From Porphyra umbilicalis (lineage: Eukaryota; Rhodophyta; Bangiophyceae; Bangiales; Bangiaceae), in contig KV918776.1 in NCBI GenBank assembly GCA_002049455.2, positions 1 through 64,000 on the forward strand: a stretch of DNA of 64,000 nucleotides. Direction: 5' to 3'. The notes under the pieces are model-generated. The model did not search any database. It had not been told where the DNA came from and saw nothing but the letters and a program-made list of their open reading frames with translations. Position numbers and translations under genes: made by a program. The stretch's first letter is position 1. Every line of letters begins with the position of its first letter. Below, in pieces: positions 11,291 to 20,411 of the stretch.

Positions 11291-12099
11291 GGACAGCTTG
11301 TCCAGCCGCAGCGAGGCCACAATGCGGTATTTGTGGAGACTGAGAAGCAGCACTTCCCCGCCCCTGGACGGGGTGCCTGGCGCGTGCGTGGTGTCCGCGA
11401 CGGCGGCGGCGTGGCGACGAAAGCGGGTGCTATCGCGCCGAGCGCGTCCCCCGAGGCGCGGCCGGAGCCCCTGCACGGTGCGCGCCCCGTTCGCGGGTAA
11501 GTCCGCCGGGATGCCATCCCCGCCACCCCACGGCCGGGGGTCGGAGTGGCCTAGGGCCAGGACTGACGCGGCGACTGGCGGAGACGGAGGGACGGCCTCA
11601 GAGGCCACCGGCGTCGCTGGGACGGGGCGCCGGTCCGCCACGTTCGCCGTTAGGTGGCTGACCCGCCCAAGCCGCGCGAGGATGAGGTGGCAGAAGGCGG
11701 GCGCTGGAGGGAATCCCGCTGAGGCCCGCCGCTTGCGTACCTGGCGCAGCCGGGTTGCCGTGATGTAGCAGTGCCGGTGTGCCTTAAGACGGACGACGTC
11801 CGTGGGCATCCCACTAAGGGGGCGGCCCCTTACTCGTTTCCCTTGGCGAGGCAGGTGCGGCCGTACCCGTGACCCGCGCCGTCGGCTCCTGCGATCCACG
11901 CCTCGGAGGAACTCTCCTCCTCGTCGCCTGCTGCGTCCGAGTACGCCAGGTCATCCGATTTTACGGCGTGAAAGAAAGCAGCCGTGCCCGGCGGGACGTT
12001 CCCATGGTTGGCGCCGGTCGGCGGTTCCGGTAGAACCGGCGGTCCCGCGCCCAGGGGCAGGGGTGCCGGCGGTGCTGGTCCCCGCCCGTTGCGGTGTTC

Positions 12100-13266
12100 C
12101 GTGACTGCCTCGCGCAGCGCGCGCCCGTGGGCCCGCACCTTGGGAGACTAGGCGGGGCACTTCCACACCCAGTGCCCCAGGTGGCCACAGAACGAGCAGG
12201 CCCCCCGCCGACGGGGCGGGGGCCCCGCCTCGGGTGCCCCGCTCCATCCGCCGCCATGCGTTGGAGGCGCCCCGCCGCGGGGAAAACCGCGGGGGGAGAT
12301 CCGAGTGCGGGAAGATGGTCCCCGCCTGTGGAGGCACCGGGGTGCCCGGCGCCAGGGTACCGCGCCCGCGCCCCGCCCTCGCGTGAACGGGGTACAACTC
12401 CGGGCGCCCGCCTTACGCAGGCTGCTGTTGCCAGCCCGACGCGTGCGGCAGACTGTTCACCGGTACTACTGGGACGTCGCCCGGCAACCCGCACTCAACG
12501 GGCGTCCCCGACGCGGCCAACACCGCGGCCCACTCGGCTCGCTCCGCCTCGGTACCGTAGTCTGTGACGGACAGAGCAGCCGCGGCCGAGGCGGCTCCCA
12601 CCGGGAGGGCGACGGATTCCGCCGGCCGGGTCCGACGGGGCTCCCGTTCTTCGCCGCCAACCGACCGGGAAGTGCTCCCCTGGGGCTTGGCCTGGAGCGT
12701 AACGACCCGGGCCTCCCGGGTGGCTGCTCCCGTCTTGGCAAGGAACTTGCGCAGCTTGGGGAAGGTCCGGCCCCGGGTGTCGAAGGTCCGCCCCAGGGCC
12801 CGGACTTCCCGTCCAACGCCCTTGAGTAGGATACTCTTCAGCTTGGCCTCTTTTAGGACCCAGCCCAAGGCACGGTTAGCATCGAGGATGCGGTTCGCAA
12901 ACTCGTGCTCGTCTTCCAGCTTCTCTTGGGATGCTTGCATGAGGGACTGGAGGTGGTCCACCAAGTCGTCCCCGTCGAGGTACTCGTTGAGCAGGGCGTG
13001 GACCGCGCGTTCGTACGTGAGCTGCCGCGAGGCGTGGGTGTCCTTGGCGCGCTGGAGCACCCCGAGCACCTTGCTCAAAACGAAGAACTGCAGCAGTGTC
13101 ACTGCCGTACCCTCGTTCAGCCCGCTGCCGTCGCATGCCGTCTGGAAGTTCCCAAGGAACGCCACCAACCCCAACGGGGTGTCGCCCGCAAACTGCCGCG
13201 AGGTGTGCATCAAGGCCTGGACGACCGCGCGGATGCCGCGGATGGAACTTCCTCGCGGGAGGTTTA
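12100..13266 (-). pseudogene. Gypsy-A gag, C-terminal part with zinc knuckle
   Basis: Minus-strand gag with a helical capsid-like stretch (about 12800-13262) containing LVAFLGNFQTACDGSG, LTYERAVHALLNEYLDGDDL and DEHEFANRIL. These are typical of Gypsy capsid domains, although I could not place exact helices. A zinc-knuckle-like motif, SFCGHLGHWVWKCP, lies near 12150-12210. The right edge is the compound insertion. GTTTA (13262-13266) is one side of that insertion's target duplication. Confidence 0.75.
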
Positions 13267-13538
13267 TGTTGGGATTCGAAAATTGTTCCACTCAGCTACA
13301 GCCACAATACCTGTGTGAATGGTCCTGAGCAGTTCAAACTTATAGTCCAACACTCCTCCTAACTTCACAGGACCTCAAGCCGCCAGGTCTCACTCACAAA
13401 GCCAATCCCCATGCTCCTGCGATTTCAAGTCGCCCTCAGGTAAGATTTGAACCTGCGACCTCCTGCAGAGTCAACCAGCTTTAGCTGAAATTTTCTGGGC
13501 CCATAACCTGTTGGGATTCGAAAATTGTACCTCTCAGC
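13267..13538 (-). mobile_element. TRIM-like miniature LTR element with a tRNA-like core
   Basis: A minus-strand mini-retrotransposon. Its 3' LTR is 86 bp (13267-13352; element-sense TGTTGG...CCCAACA), preceded by a polypurine tract (minus-strand GTTAGGAGGAG, 13353-13363). A primer-binding site of half-tRNA type is at 13495-13508 (minus-strand GGTTATGGGCCCAG). The start of the second LTR is at 13509, and only about 30 bp of it remain before Copia-2 sequence begins. The interior is only about 156 bp and encodes nothing. It contains a perfect B-box GGTTCAAATC (minus strand, 13445-13454) and an A-box-like CAGCTAAAGCTGG upstream, so the core looks tRNA-derived. It is truncated at its 5' LTR. Confidence 0.65.
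13435..13490 (-). other. tRNA-like (pol III box) core of the TRIM
   Basis: On the minus strand an A-box-like CAGCTAAAGCTGGTTGA is followed about 30 nt later by CGCAGGTTCAAATCTTACC, which contains a canonical B box and a weak T-arm stem. The acceptor stem cannot be closed convincingly, so I call it tRNA-derived sequence rather than a tRNA gene. Confidence 0.45.
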
Positions 13539-15168
13539 CCAAGACCGTCCTCACCGGGCTGACGTCCAAGTACGAGAACCTGCGAGTGGCTCTCGACGCG
13601 AAGGGCGAGGACGAGCTGAGCCTCGACTTTGTCCAGAGCCGCTTACTTCAGGAGGAGCGGCGGCAGGCGGACAAGTCACCGTCGACCAAGCGCATTGGCA
13701 ACATGGCACTCGTCTGCGCCAACTATCGAGCTCAAGGCCGCCGTGGTGACCTCTCCAAGATCGAGTGTTACTACTGCCACACGTTTGAGCATATCTCTCA
13801 CGATTGCCCAGAGCTCAAGGCCGAGAAGCAGAGACAGGACAAGGTGGCCGCGATTGCGGCTGACGATGGTAGCGACAGCGACGACGCCATCTGTCTGGTG
13901 GGCAATGCGGCTGACACCGATGACATCTCCAAGTCGTGGCTTGTCGATTCTGCGGCGTCTGCACACATGTGCTGGATGCGCGGGTTCTTCCACGACTACC
14001 AGACGACCATGGGACGCAGCGTCATCATGTGTGACAAGGGGTCCGTAGCCACGGCGGGCGTCGGAACCGTCGTGCTCAATGTCATCGTTCACGACAAGAC
14101 GCGCAAGACAAAGTTGGAGAAGATACTCCATGTTCCTACCATGGGCTTCAACCTCATGTCGATCGGCATGATGGAGGAGCGTGGTGCGGAAGTGTCATTC
14201 AAGGGCGGTAAGACGATCATCAAGATTAGCGACAAGGCCGCTGCGTGTGGCACGCGGAACAGTGGGCTCTACCACCTGGACATGGCCCCACTTTTGGATA
14301 TTGCTGATGTGGCCTGTTTCAGCTCTGGCATGAGCGCCTTGGGCACGTCAACGTTGCTGGCGTTAAGCGGATGATCAAGAACAAGGACATCGATGGACTC
14401 AAGTGCTCTTCCATGGCGGTCAAGGACGTCTGCGAGCCGTGCGTGTATGGGAAGGCGGCTATGACGCCTATTCCTAGTGCAGGAGGAGGTCGAGTCAGCA
14501 AGCGCCTGGAGCTCGTGCACTCAGACCTGGGCGGGCCAATGTCGGAGCCGTCGCGTGGCGGTGCGCTCTACTCTGGCACCTTCACTGACGACTTCTCCCA
14601 CTGGACAGACGTAGTCTTCCTGCAGAAGAAGAGCGATCTGCTCTCTGAGTACAAGAAGTGGCTGACGAAGGCCCAGCTGCACACGGGAACCAAGATCAAG
14701 ATCCTACCCTCCGACAATGGCGGCGAGTATGTGTCGAATGCATTCAAGGCTCTTCAAGATGAGAACGGCACGACGCACCAGACCACGGTGCCCGACACGC
14801 CGCAGCAGAACGGGGTTGCTGAGCGGCTGAACCGAGTTCTCGTGGAGATGGCTCGCACCATGATGCGACACAAGGACGTCGATCAAGATCTTTGGGCGGA
14901 TGCCTTGAAGACGGCGGTCTACATCAAGAACCGCGTCACCAGCCAAGCGCTTCCCGTCGGCAAGACGCCTTTTGAGCTGTGGACCGGAAGTAAGCCCGAC
15001 GTCAGCCACATGCGGGTGTTTGGGTCGATATGCTGGGTGGTGCTGCACAAGAGTCACATCGAAGGCAAGTTCGGCGACAAGGTGGCGAAGGGCGTCTTCT
15101 TAGGCTATCCCGACGGCAGCAAAGCGTACAAGGTCATCCTCGACGACCGCAAGGTCGTCAAGGCATGA
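13539..15168 (+). pseudogene. Copia-2 gag end, protease and integrase
   Basis: The gag C-terminus shows VLTGLTSKYENLRVAL and a CCHC knuckle, CYYCHTFEHISHDC (about 13765-13810). The protease has WLVDSAASAHMCWM (about 13940) and a LMSIGMM-like end. A GAG-pre-integrase and integrase run follows, with ELVHSDLGGPMSEPSRGG, a DDE core containing ILPSDNGGEYVS and TPQQNGVAERLNRVL, then FELWTGSKPDVSHMRVFG and VFLGYPDGSKAYK. All are typical of Copia. The fossil is broken only a few times. Confidence 0.85.
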
Positions 15169-17013
15169 AGCGTTGTGTTCGCCGAGACGAACGTAAGCGA
15201 GGTGGCAGAAGTTGCAGAGGAGCTTCCCGGAGACGAAAACGTCGGAGTCGAGACGGGTTTACGCTCTGCAAGCGACGGCGAAGACGTGGATGCTGACAAT
15301 GACGACAAGGATGACAAGCAAGACGATGGATCTGACAAGTCCGCGGACGACAATCAACGTTGTGGCGGCTCTCAAGACACGCTGCGTCGGAGCGGCAGAC
15401 CGCGGCGACCCCGTGTCGAGTACTGGCGCCCGGTGAGCCTGGTTGCTCACGAGGCGTCCACGACGCACGTGCAAGCCGTTCAAGGGCAGGTATCGGATGA
15501 GTGGCAGATTGCCATGGACGAGGAGATGGAGGCCATCCGCAAGAACAAGACTTGGCGCTTGACGGATCGCCCGGCCAGTCGACGCGTGCTGAAGGGCGAG
15601 TGGGTGTACAAGGTCAAGAACGAGGTTCACAAGAACGGGAACAACACTACGCGGCACAAGGCGCGCCTGTGCTTCATGGGGAACCGGTAGATCAAGGGGC
15701 TCGCCTTCAACGAGACGTTCGCGCCGGTGGCCAAGTTCACTACCATCCAATGCATCCTGGCGATGACGGCGGCGGACGGGTGGGAGCTACATCAGATGGA
15801 CGTCAAGACGGCATTCCTCAACGGCGACCTCGTCGAGGAGGTCTACATGGAGCAGCCAGACGGCTATGTCGATCCGACGTATCCTGACAAGGTGTGTAGT
15901 CTCCTCCAAGCGCTGTATGGGCTGAAGCAAGCTCCCAAGATGTGGTACGCCAAGCTCGACGACTTCCTCAAGTCGCAGAGGTTTGACAACATTGACCCAG
16001 ATGCATGCCTCTACCTCTTCGTGGATGACGGCGAAATCATCATCGTCCTGGTGTACGTCGACGATCTCCTGTTAACGGCATCAAGCCTGGCGGCGATCTA
16101 CAAGATTAAGGACGCTCTGCACAAGCGTTTTGAGATGAAGGACCTGGGCGAGGCGAAGGTCATCCTCGGGCTAGAGATTAGGCGTGACAAGGCGTTGGGC
16201 ACCCTGAAGCTGTCGCAGGGCAAATACGCGGCGCATGTGCTGGAGAAGTTCGGGATGGCGGAGTGCAACCCAATCGGAACGCCGCTGGAGGTAGGCCTGC
16301 AGCAGGTCAAGGCCGACGAAAGCGACCGCGCGCTGCCTTACCGCGAAGCCGTCGGCAATCTAATGTTCCTGATGGTCGCGACGCGGCCTGACCTCGCCTT
16401 CGCTATCGGGAAGCTGAGTCTGTTTGTTTCGTGCTACGGCAAGGAGCATTGGGCGGCGATAAAGCGCGTTCTACGGTACGTCAACGGTTCGATGGACAAG
16501 GGGCTGGTCTTCGACAAGAACTCTTCCTGTGTTCTACAAGGGTTTACTGATGCCGAGTGGGCGGGTGACCACGAGACGCGACGTTCTACGACGGGCTTCA
16601 ACTTCATCTTTGGCGGAGCAGCCGTCAGCTGGGGTTCTAAGTTGCAGAAGACGGTGCCGCTGTCGGCGAAGGAAGCCGAGTACATGGCTCTATGCGAGGC
16701 CAGCAAGGAAGCTGCTTGGCTCAACAAGCTCGTGCAAAGCGTGGCAACTCAAGGGCTGCGGACAGCGATCTCGGGCGGGCCGATTAACATCAAGGTCGAC
16801 AACAGCGGGTGCATTGACTTCTCCAAGAACCCCGTCGAGCACAAGCGCACCAAGCACATCGACATTCGCTACCACTTTGTGCGCGAGGCCATCACAAAGG
16901 ACAAGGAGACACTGGAGCATTGTGCAACGGACGACATGGCGGCGGACCCGATGACGAAGGAGCTCGGCAAGACCAAGCACGACAAGTATGTCGATGCCAT
17001 GGGGCTTTGCTGA
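15169..17013 (+). pseudogene. Copia-2 linker, reverse transcriptase and RNase H
   Basis: After an acidic linker (many Asp/Glu, about 15240-15370) the RT begins near 15490 with WQIAMDEEMEAIRKNKTW. RT continues with MDVKTAFLNGDLVEEVYM, LYGLKQAPKMWYAKLD and the catalytic LVYVDDLLLTAS (about 16045-16080). RNase H runs from about 16530 to 17010 with GFTDAEWAGD, RRSTTGF, LSAKEAEYMAL, KRTKHIDIRYHFVRE and the final MAADPMTKELG. The second half is open to its natural stop at 17013. Confidence 0.88.
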
Positions 17014-17466
17014 AAACAAGAGCCGCCGCGGCAACAAGCAAGGAGGAGTTTTGGACTGTGATGCTCGTCGCCGACTCCACTGGCGGTTCGCGGATCGATG
17101 ATGGTCGGTGACCCTTATGGTACCCCACATGGTACATTTGCAAGACGTGTTCAAGTTGCACACATTTGTGTTGGGTCATCTTGGGGCGTTACTTTTGGCA
17201 TGTTTTGGATTTGATCTTCGCTTTGCTCTAGTGGCTTTTGATTTGGTGAGTGATTCGATTTTGTGCGAGGGCGTGGGCGTCCGTGTGGGCGCAAGAGGGG
17301 GGAGCACTTGGGCCGGTGGGGACTATTTGAGAGGTGCTCTCGGTTGGGAGAGGCCGGAGATCCTTAGGACAACGAACAAAGCACGTTCGCACACACACAC
17401 ACAAGCTCAAGCTACTCAACCACTTCACCGTGGTCCCCCAACCCCTATCCCCACTGCGAATCAACA
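17014..17466 (+). repeat. Copia-2 3' UTR and presumed 3' LTR
   Basis: Beyond the pol stop a purine tract (AAGGAGGAG, ending near 17047) is followed by TTTTGGACTGTGATG and about 415 bp ending AATCAACA. A CA microsatellite lies at about 17392-17404. Because the matching 5' LTR is missing, the LTR start is inferred from the polypurine tract, and the end from the CAACA terminus and the abrupt return of Gypsy-A gag. Confidence 0.55.
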
Positions 17467-17471
17467 GTGTA

Positions 17472-18700
17472 GCCGGCCCCCTCGCTGTGCTAGCCGATAC
17501 CGATTCGGCGACAGGAGCCCCTTGAAGCGGGGATCGACCAACGTGTCCTCCCGCTGCTCCCGCCGGAAGGCGCGCATCGCCTCTTGCACTAGGGCCCGGT
17601 GTGGCCGCTTGTCGGCCGCCCTTGCCCGCCGTCGGCGGCGTGTTGCCCCGAGGTCACTGCCGGTGGCGGAGGATGAGGCCGAGCCGTCGCTACTGTCCGT
17701 CGACTCCGCCCCACTGGCGGCGGATGACGAGCTCGACGGACTCTCGTCGCTCTCGGTCGACAAGGGGGGCCCCGACGATGGAAATGACGGCGCCCGTCGG
17801 GCGTGCCGACGCCGTCGGTGGCCCTTAGAGGGAACCGCCTTCATGTGTCGACGCTCGGCGCCCCTCCGGGACCGCGGCCGCGCAGGGCGCGCGGCCGGCG
17901 AGGCAGTCACCGTCAAGGCGGACGCCGTCCGGGTAGCGCCCCCTGTCCGGGGGCGCTCCTTGGACGTGCCTGACCCGGGTTCCGGGGGTGCCAGTACACC
18001 CGCGCTTGCGGTCACAGGGGAAGGGCGCTGGGCCGCCGCCAGGGCCAGGGCCACGGCCGCGCCTCGCCCCGGGACCGGGGTCCCGTCCGATGTCGCGTTT
18101 GACGCCTTCTCCGCGGCGTCGCGGAACACCTGAGCCAAGTGGCGCAGGTGCCCGGGGTCGGCCGCCGCCGCCCGAGGTGGTCCCGGAGCCGCGGCTCCGC
18201 CGACCCCCTGCAGGCTGGGCCCCAACTCACCCGCCCCGGATGGCGCGTCCAGGGACCAGTGGTCCCGGGTCGTCCTCTGCCACCGGGCCCGGGCCACCTC
18301 TTCCGGGGTGACCCCGAACGCTCGCTATAATTCCCGGCGCTGCCGCTCGTCCTCCTCCAGCGACAGTGCGTCCATTGGTCGGCGCGGCCCCCGGCCCGCG
18401 GGGGTCCCGCCAATTTAGAATCCCGATGAACTGCCCACCGCGTCCACGCGGCGAGGGCCAAAGGGCGGCGCCCCTTCCGGGCGCTGCCCGTCCAGGTGGG
18501 AAGGGTGAGCCCCCGCACCCCCTGCCTGGGGCTCCATCAGCGTGGACGTCCGTCCCGCGCCGGGGGGAGCACGAGACCCGGTGGTCGGTGTGCGGCCGGG
18601 GTCCTCGGGCGGGGAGTTCGACTCACCCGTCACCGTACCGCCGCCGCCGACCGGGACCGCCCTTCCACCCCCAACGGGGGCCATGGCGCCCAAGGCCGGT
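17472..18700 (-). pseudogene. Gypsy-A gag, N-terminal part
   Basis: Minus-strand Pro/Ala/Ser/Arg-rich peptide from about 18690 to the insertion at 17472. It includes a basic SRRGAERRHMKAV segment, a long Ser/Glu tract (TESDESPSSSSSAASG), a stretch of charged residues (LVQEAMRAFRREQREDTLVD) and FKGLLSPNRYRLA. It is followed across the compound insertion by the rest of gag at 13262. The fossil has a few breaks. Confidence 0.65.
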
Positions 18701-18939
18701 GTTGCCCCGGGGTCTCACTCCGGTGGCGTGTCCGTCACCCGGCTAGTGCCAGGCACCTCAAACGGAGGAGCGCCCCCGTCAAGCGGAAAAGATGAGGAAG
18801 ATCCGCGAGCCATGGAAGCGGGGCCCGCGTGGCGATCGGATGTCCTTTGTCACCGCATCGCAATACAACCAACGAGGGTCCCCCGACTCTTGGTACCGAA
18901 AGAGATGTCGATCCGCGACACGCACGGCGTGCGTACCGC

Positions 18940-18961
18940 GGGTCTCACCCGGAGCGCCAAA
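18940..18961 (-). other. Gypsy-A primer-binding site
   Basis: On the minus strand, right after the 5' LTR terminus (TTCTACA), comes TTTGGCGCTCCGGGTGAGAC. A TGG two bases from the LTR is the usual complement of a tRNA CCA end. The complement would be a tRNA ending GTCTCACCCGGAGCGCCA. That reads as a plausible T-stem and acceptor strand with discriminator G, but I cannot name the tRNA. Confidence 0.6.
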
Positions 18962-19608
18962 TGTAGAACCACAATCTAGGGGGTTACCTCGAGAGGAGGG
19001 AAGTAACGGCCGTCTTAGCCGCTCGCGCGACACCCGCTATGGGACTCGAGGTCCGGGAAGTTGGGCCGATCGAAACGCTAAGACATCGAGACACGGTTTA
19101 CTTGCCGGCGACGACGGTGCCTCCCACCGTCGTCGCCCTTCGTCCTAAAATGCCGGAAACCGTTGCCCGGGCCCACTTTCCCCCAATGGGAATTGACCCG
19201 GGCCGTCAACAACCGATGCAGATAATTCCCTCCATGCATGTCAAGTCCCCCGAGGCGATCATAACAGACCAGGGGGAGAAACCGTCCGGCGCGCAACGCG
19301 CTGCACCCGCCGCGTGGCGCCCGGTCGGCCATCGCCTACCGCGCCCTCTCGGGCGCGCCAGCGCTCTTTCGGGCGCGCCAATCCGGCCTCCCGCGGGGCC
19401 CGCGTGCAGGGCGTGGCGGATCGGGTACGCTCCCCGGGTGGCCCGAGCCGGTCAGCGGGGCTGCCCCCTCGCCCCGCCCCCCGCGTCGCCGCCCCGTCGG
19501 CCACCACCGCCGCTGGCGTCGCCACCTCACGTCGGGGACCGCGTCCCCCGTCGTCGCTGACGTCCCCGCGGTGGCCCCCTGGCGCATAGGGGGCCCCGTT
19601 GTACTACA
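18962..19608 (-). repeat. Gypsy-A 5' LTR
   Basis: A 647-bp LTR, plus-strand start TGTAGAACCACAAT and end GTTGTACTACA. It matches 3801-4446 and the inverted 46008-46654. CCTTG (19609-19613) follows it, identical to the left target duplication. Confidence 0.9.
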
Positions 19609-19613
19609 CCTTG

Positions 19614-20411
19614 TCAATCTGGGCGTTGGCGAAAGCCGTCTTGACGTCCACGTGGTGAACCACCCAGTCCTTGGCTGCGGCCACCGCGAAGAGTGCGCGT
19701 GTTGTTGCCGAGCTGGGCCGAAAAGCGCTTGATGTCGCACACGTGACGAGTCTGGACATCCTTGTGCCTGTTGTTGTTCTTGGTCTTGGACCAGGTACCA
19801 AGCTTCTTGTGCGCCAGGTTCTCTTACTTCTCTGCCGCCTTCCAAGACGGCCAGTCTGAGCGTGCACGGGCATCCTTTGAGATGGTCAGCGGCTTACTCA
19901 GGTCCCAGGCAGCGTGAGCGCCACCGAAGTGCCCCGCTGCCACGTACGCCTTCGGGTTGCTCTCTTACCAGGTAACCTTTGGTGCCGGCTTGCGCATTGA
20001 CCGCCAGGGTGCTCGCGCCCCGTCGTAATCACTCTTCGTTCTGAAGTCAGGCAGCTCTTGGTGCCCCTCTTGAGCCGCTGCGTCCTCGTTGTCGTCATCA
20101 TCATCGCCGTCTTCCGTGTCATGGACGGCCTCCTTTTCCGGCACGCCGTCGCTCTCTGAGGACTGCTGCAAAGCATACTCGTCCCCGCTGGCGACTTCCG
20201 CGTCCAGCATGTTCACCGCACCGTCCTCATTGCCACCATCCGTCCACGCCTTCATGCGAGGACTGGCGCTTGAACCAGAAACAGAAGTATTGTTGATGGT
20301 CTTGCCTGGGATTTCCTCCATGAGCACGTCTCAGCACTCGAAGATCTTGTTTGAATCATCCTCGAGGATGCGGTAGGCCTTTCCACCAGGGGCTTTGGAA
20401 TCAAGCACTTT
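19614..20411 (-). pseudogene. Copia-1 RT start and INT-RT linker
   Basis: Minus-strand Copia sequence right of Gypsy-A. DWVVHHVDVKTAFANAQIDK (19614-19680) is the start of the RT fingers, interrupted at exactly this point by Gypsy-A. Upstream is an acidic linker (about 19960-20330) rich in Asp/Glu, followed toward the right by GGKAYRILEDD, the C-terminal edge of the integrase module. It is broken several times. Confidence 0.82.

Larger units (their letters stand above)
13539..17466 (+). mobile_element. Copia-2: 5'-truncated Ty1/Copia element nested in Gypsy-A gag
   Basis: A plus-strand Copia retrotransposon starting mid-gag, followed by zinc knuckle, protease, integrase, RT, RNase H, a polypurine tract (AAGGAGGAG near 17040) and a presumed 3' LTR ending GAATCAACA at 17466. 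No 5' LTR is present; the TRIM sits where it should be. GTGTA (17467-17471) and GTTTA (13262-13266) flank the TRIM plus Copia-2 compound and look like one 5-bp target duplication. Long open stretches remain and there are about three to five breaks, so it is the least decayed retroelement coding region here. It is younger than Gypsy-A by nesting. Confidence 0.85.
3801..19608 (-). mobile_element. Gypsy-A: long Ty3/Gypsy (chromodomain) element with a convergent extra ORF
   Basis: A full-length minus-strand Gypsy with two 647-bp-class LTRs, an exact 5-bp CCTTG duplication, a primer-binding site and a polypurine tract. Order in element sense: 5' LTR, gag, zinc knuckle, protease, RT, RNase H, integrase, chromodomain, then a long ORF on the opposite strand (ORF X), then the 3' LTR. 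It is inserted in the RT of Copia-1. Its own gag is split by the compound insertion 13267-17466; without that the element is about 11.6 kb. The LTRs are about 94 percent identical by eye, so it is younger than Copia-1. The coding parts are broken, roughly six to ten times besides the insertion. The pol order with integrase last defines Gypsy; the chromodomain suggests a chromovirus-like lineage. Confidence 0.9.

Noticed and set aside
13435-13490. Functional tRNA gene
   Set aside because: The B box is perfect, but the acceptor and anticodon stems do not close and the sequence lies inside a miniature LTR element.
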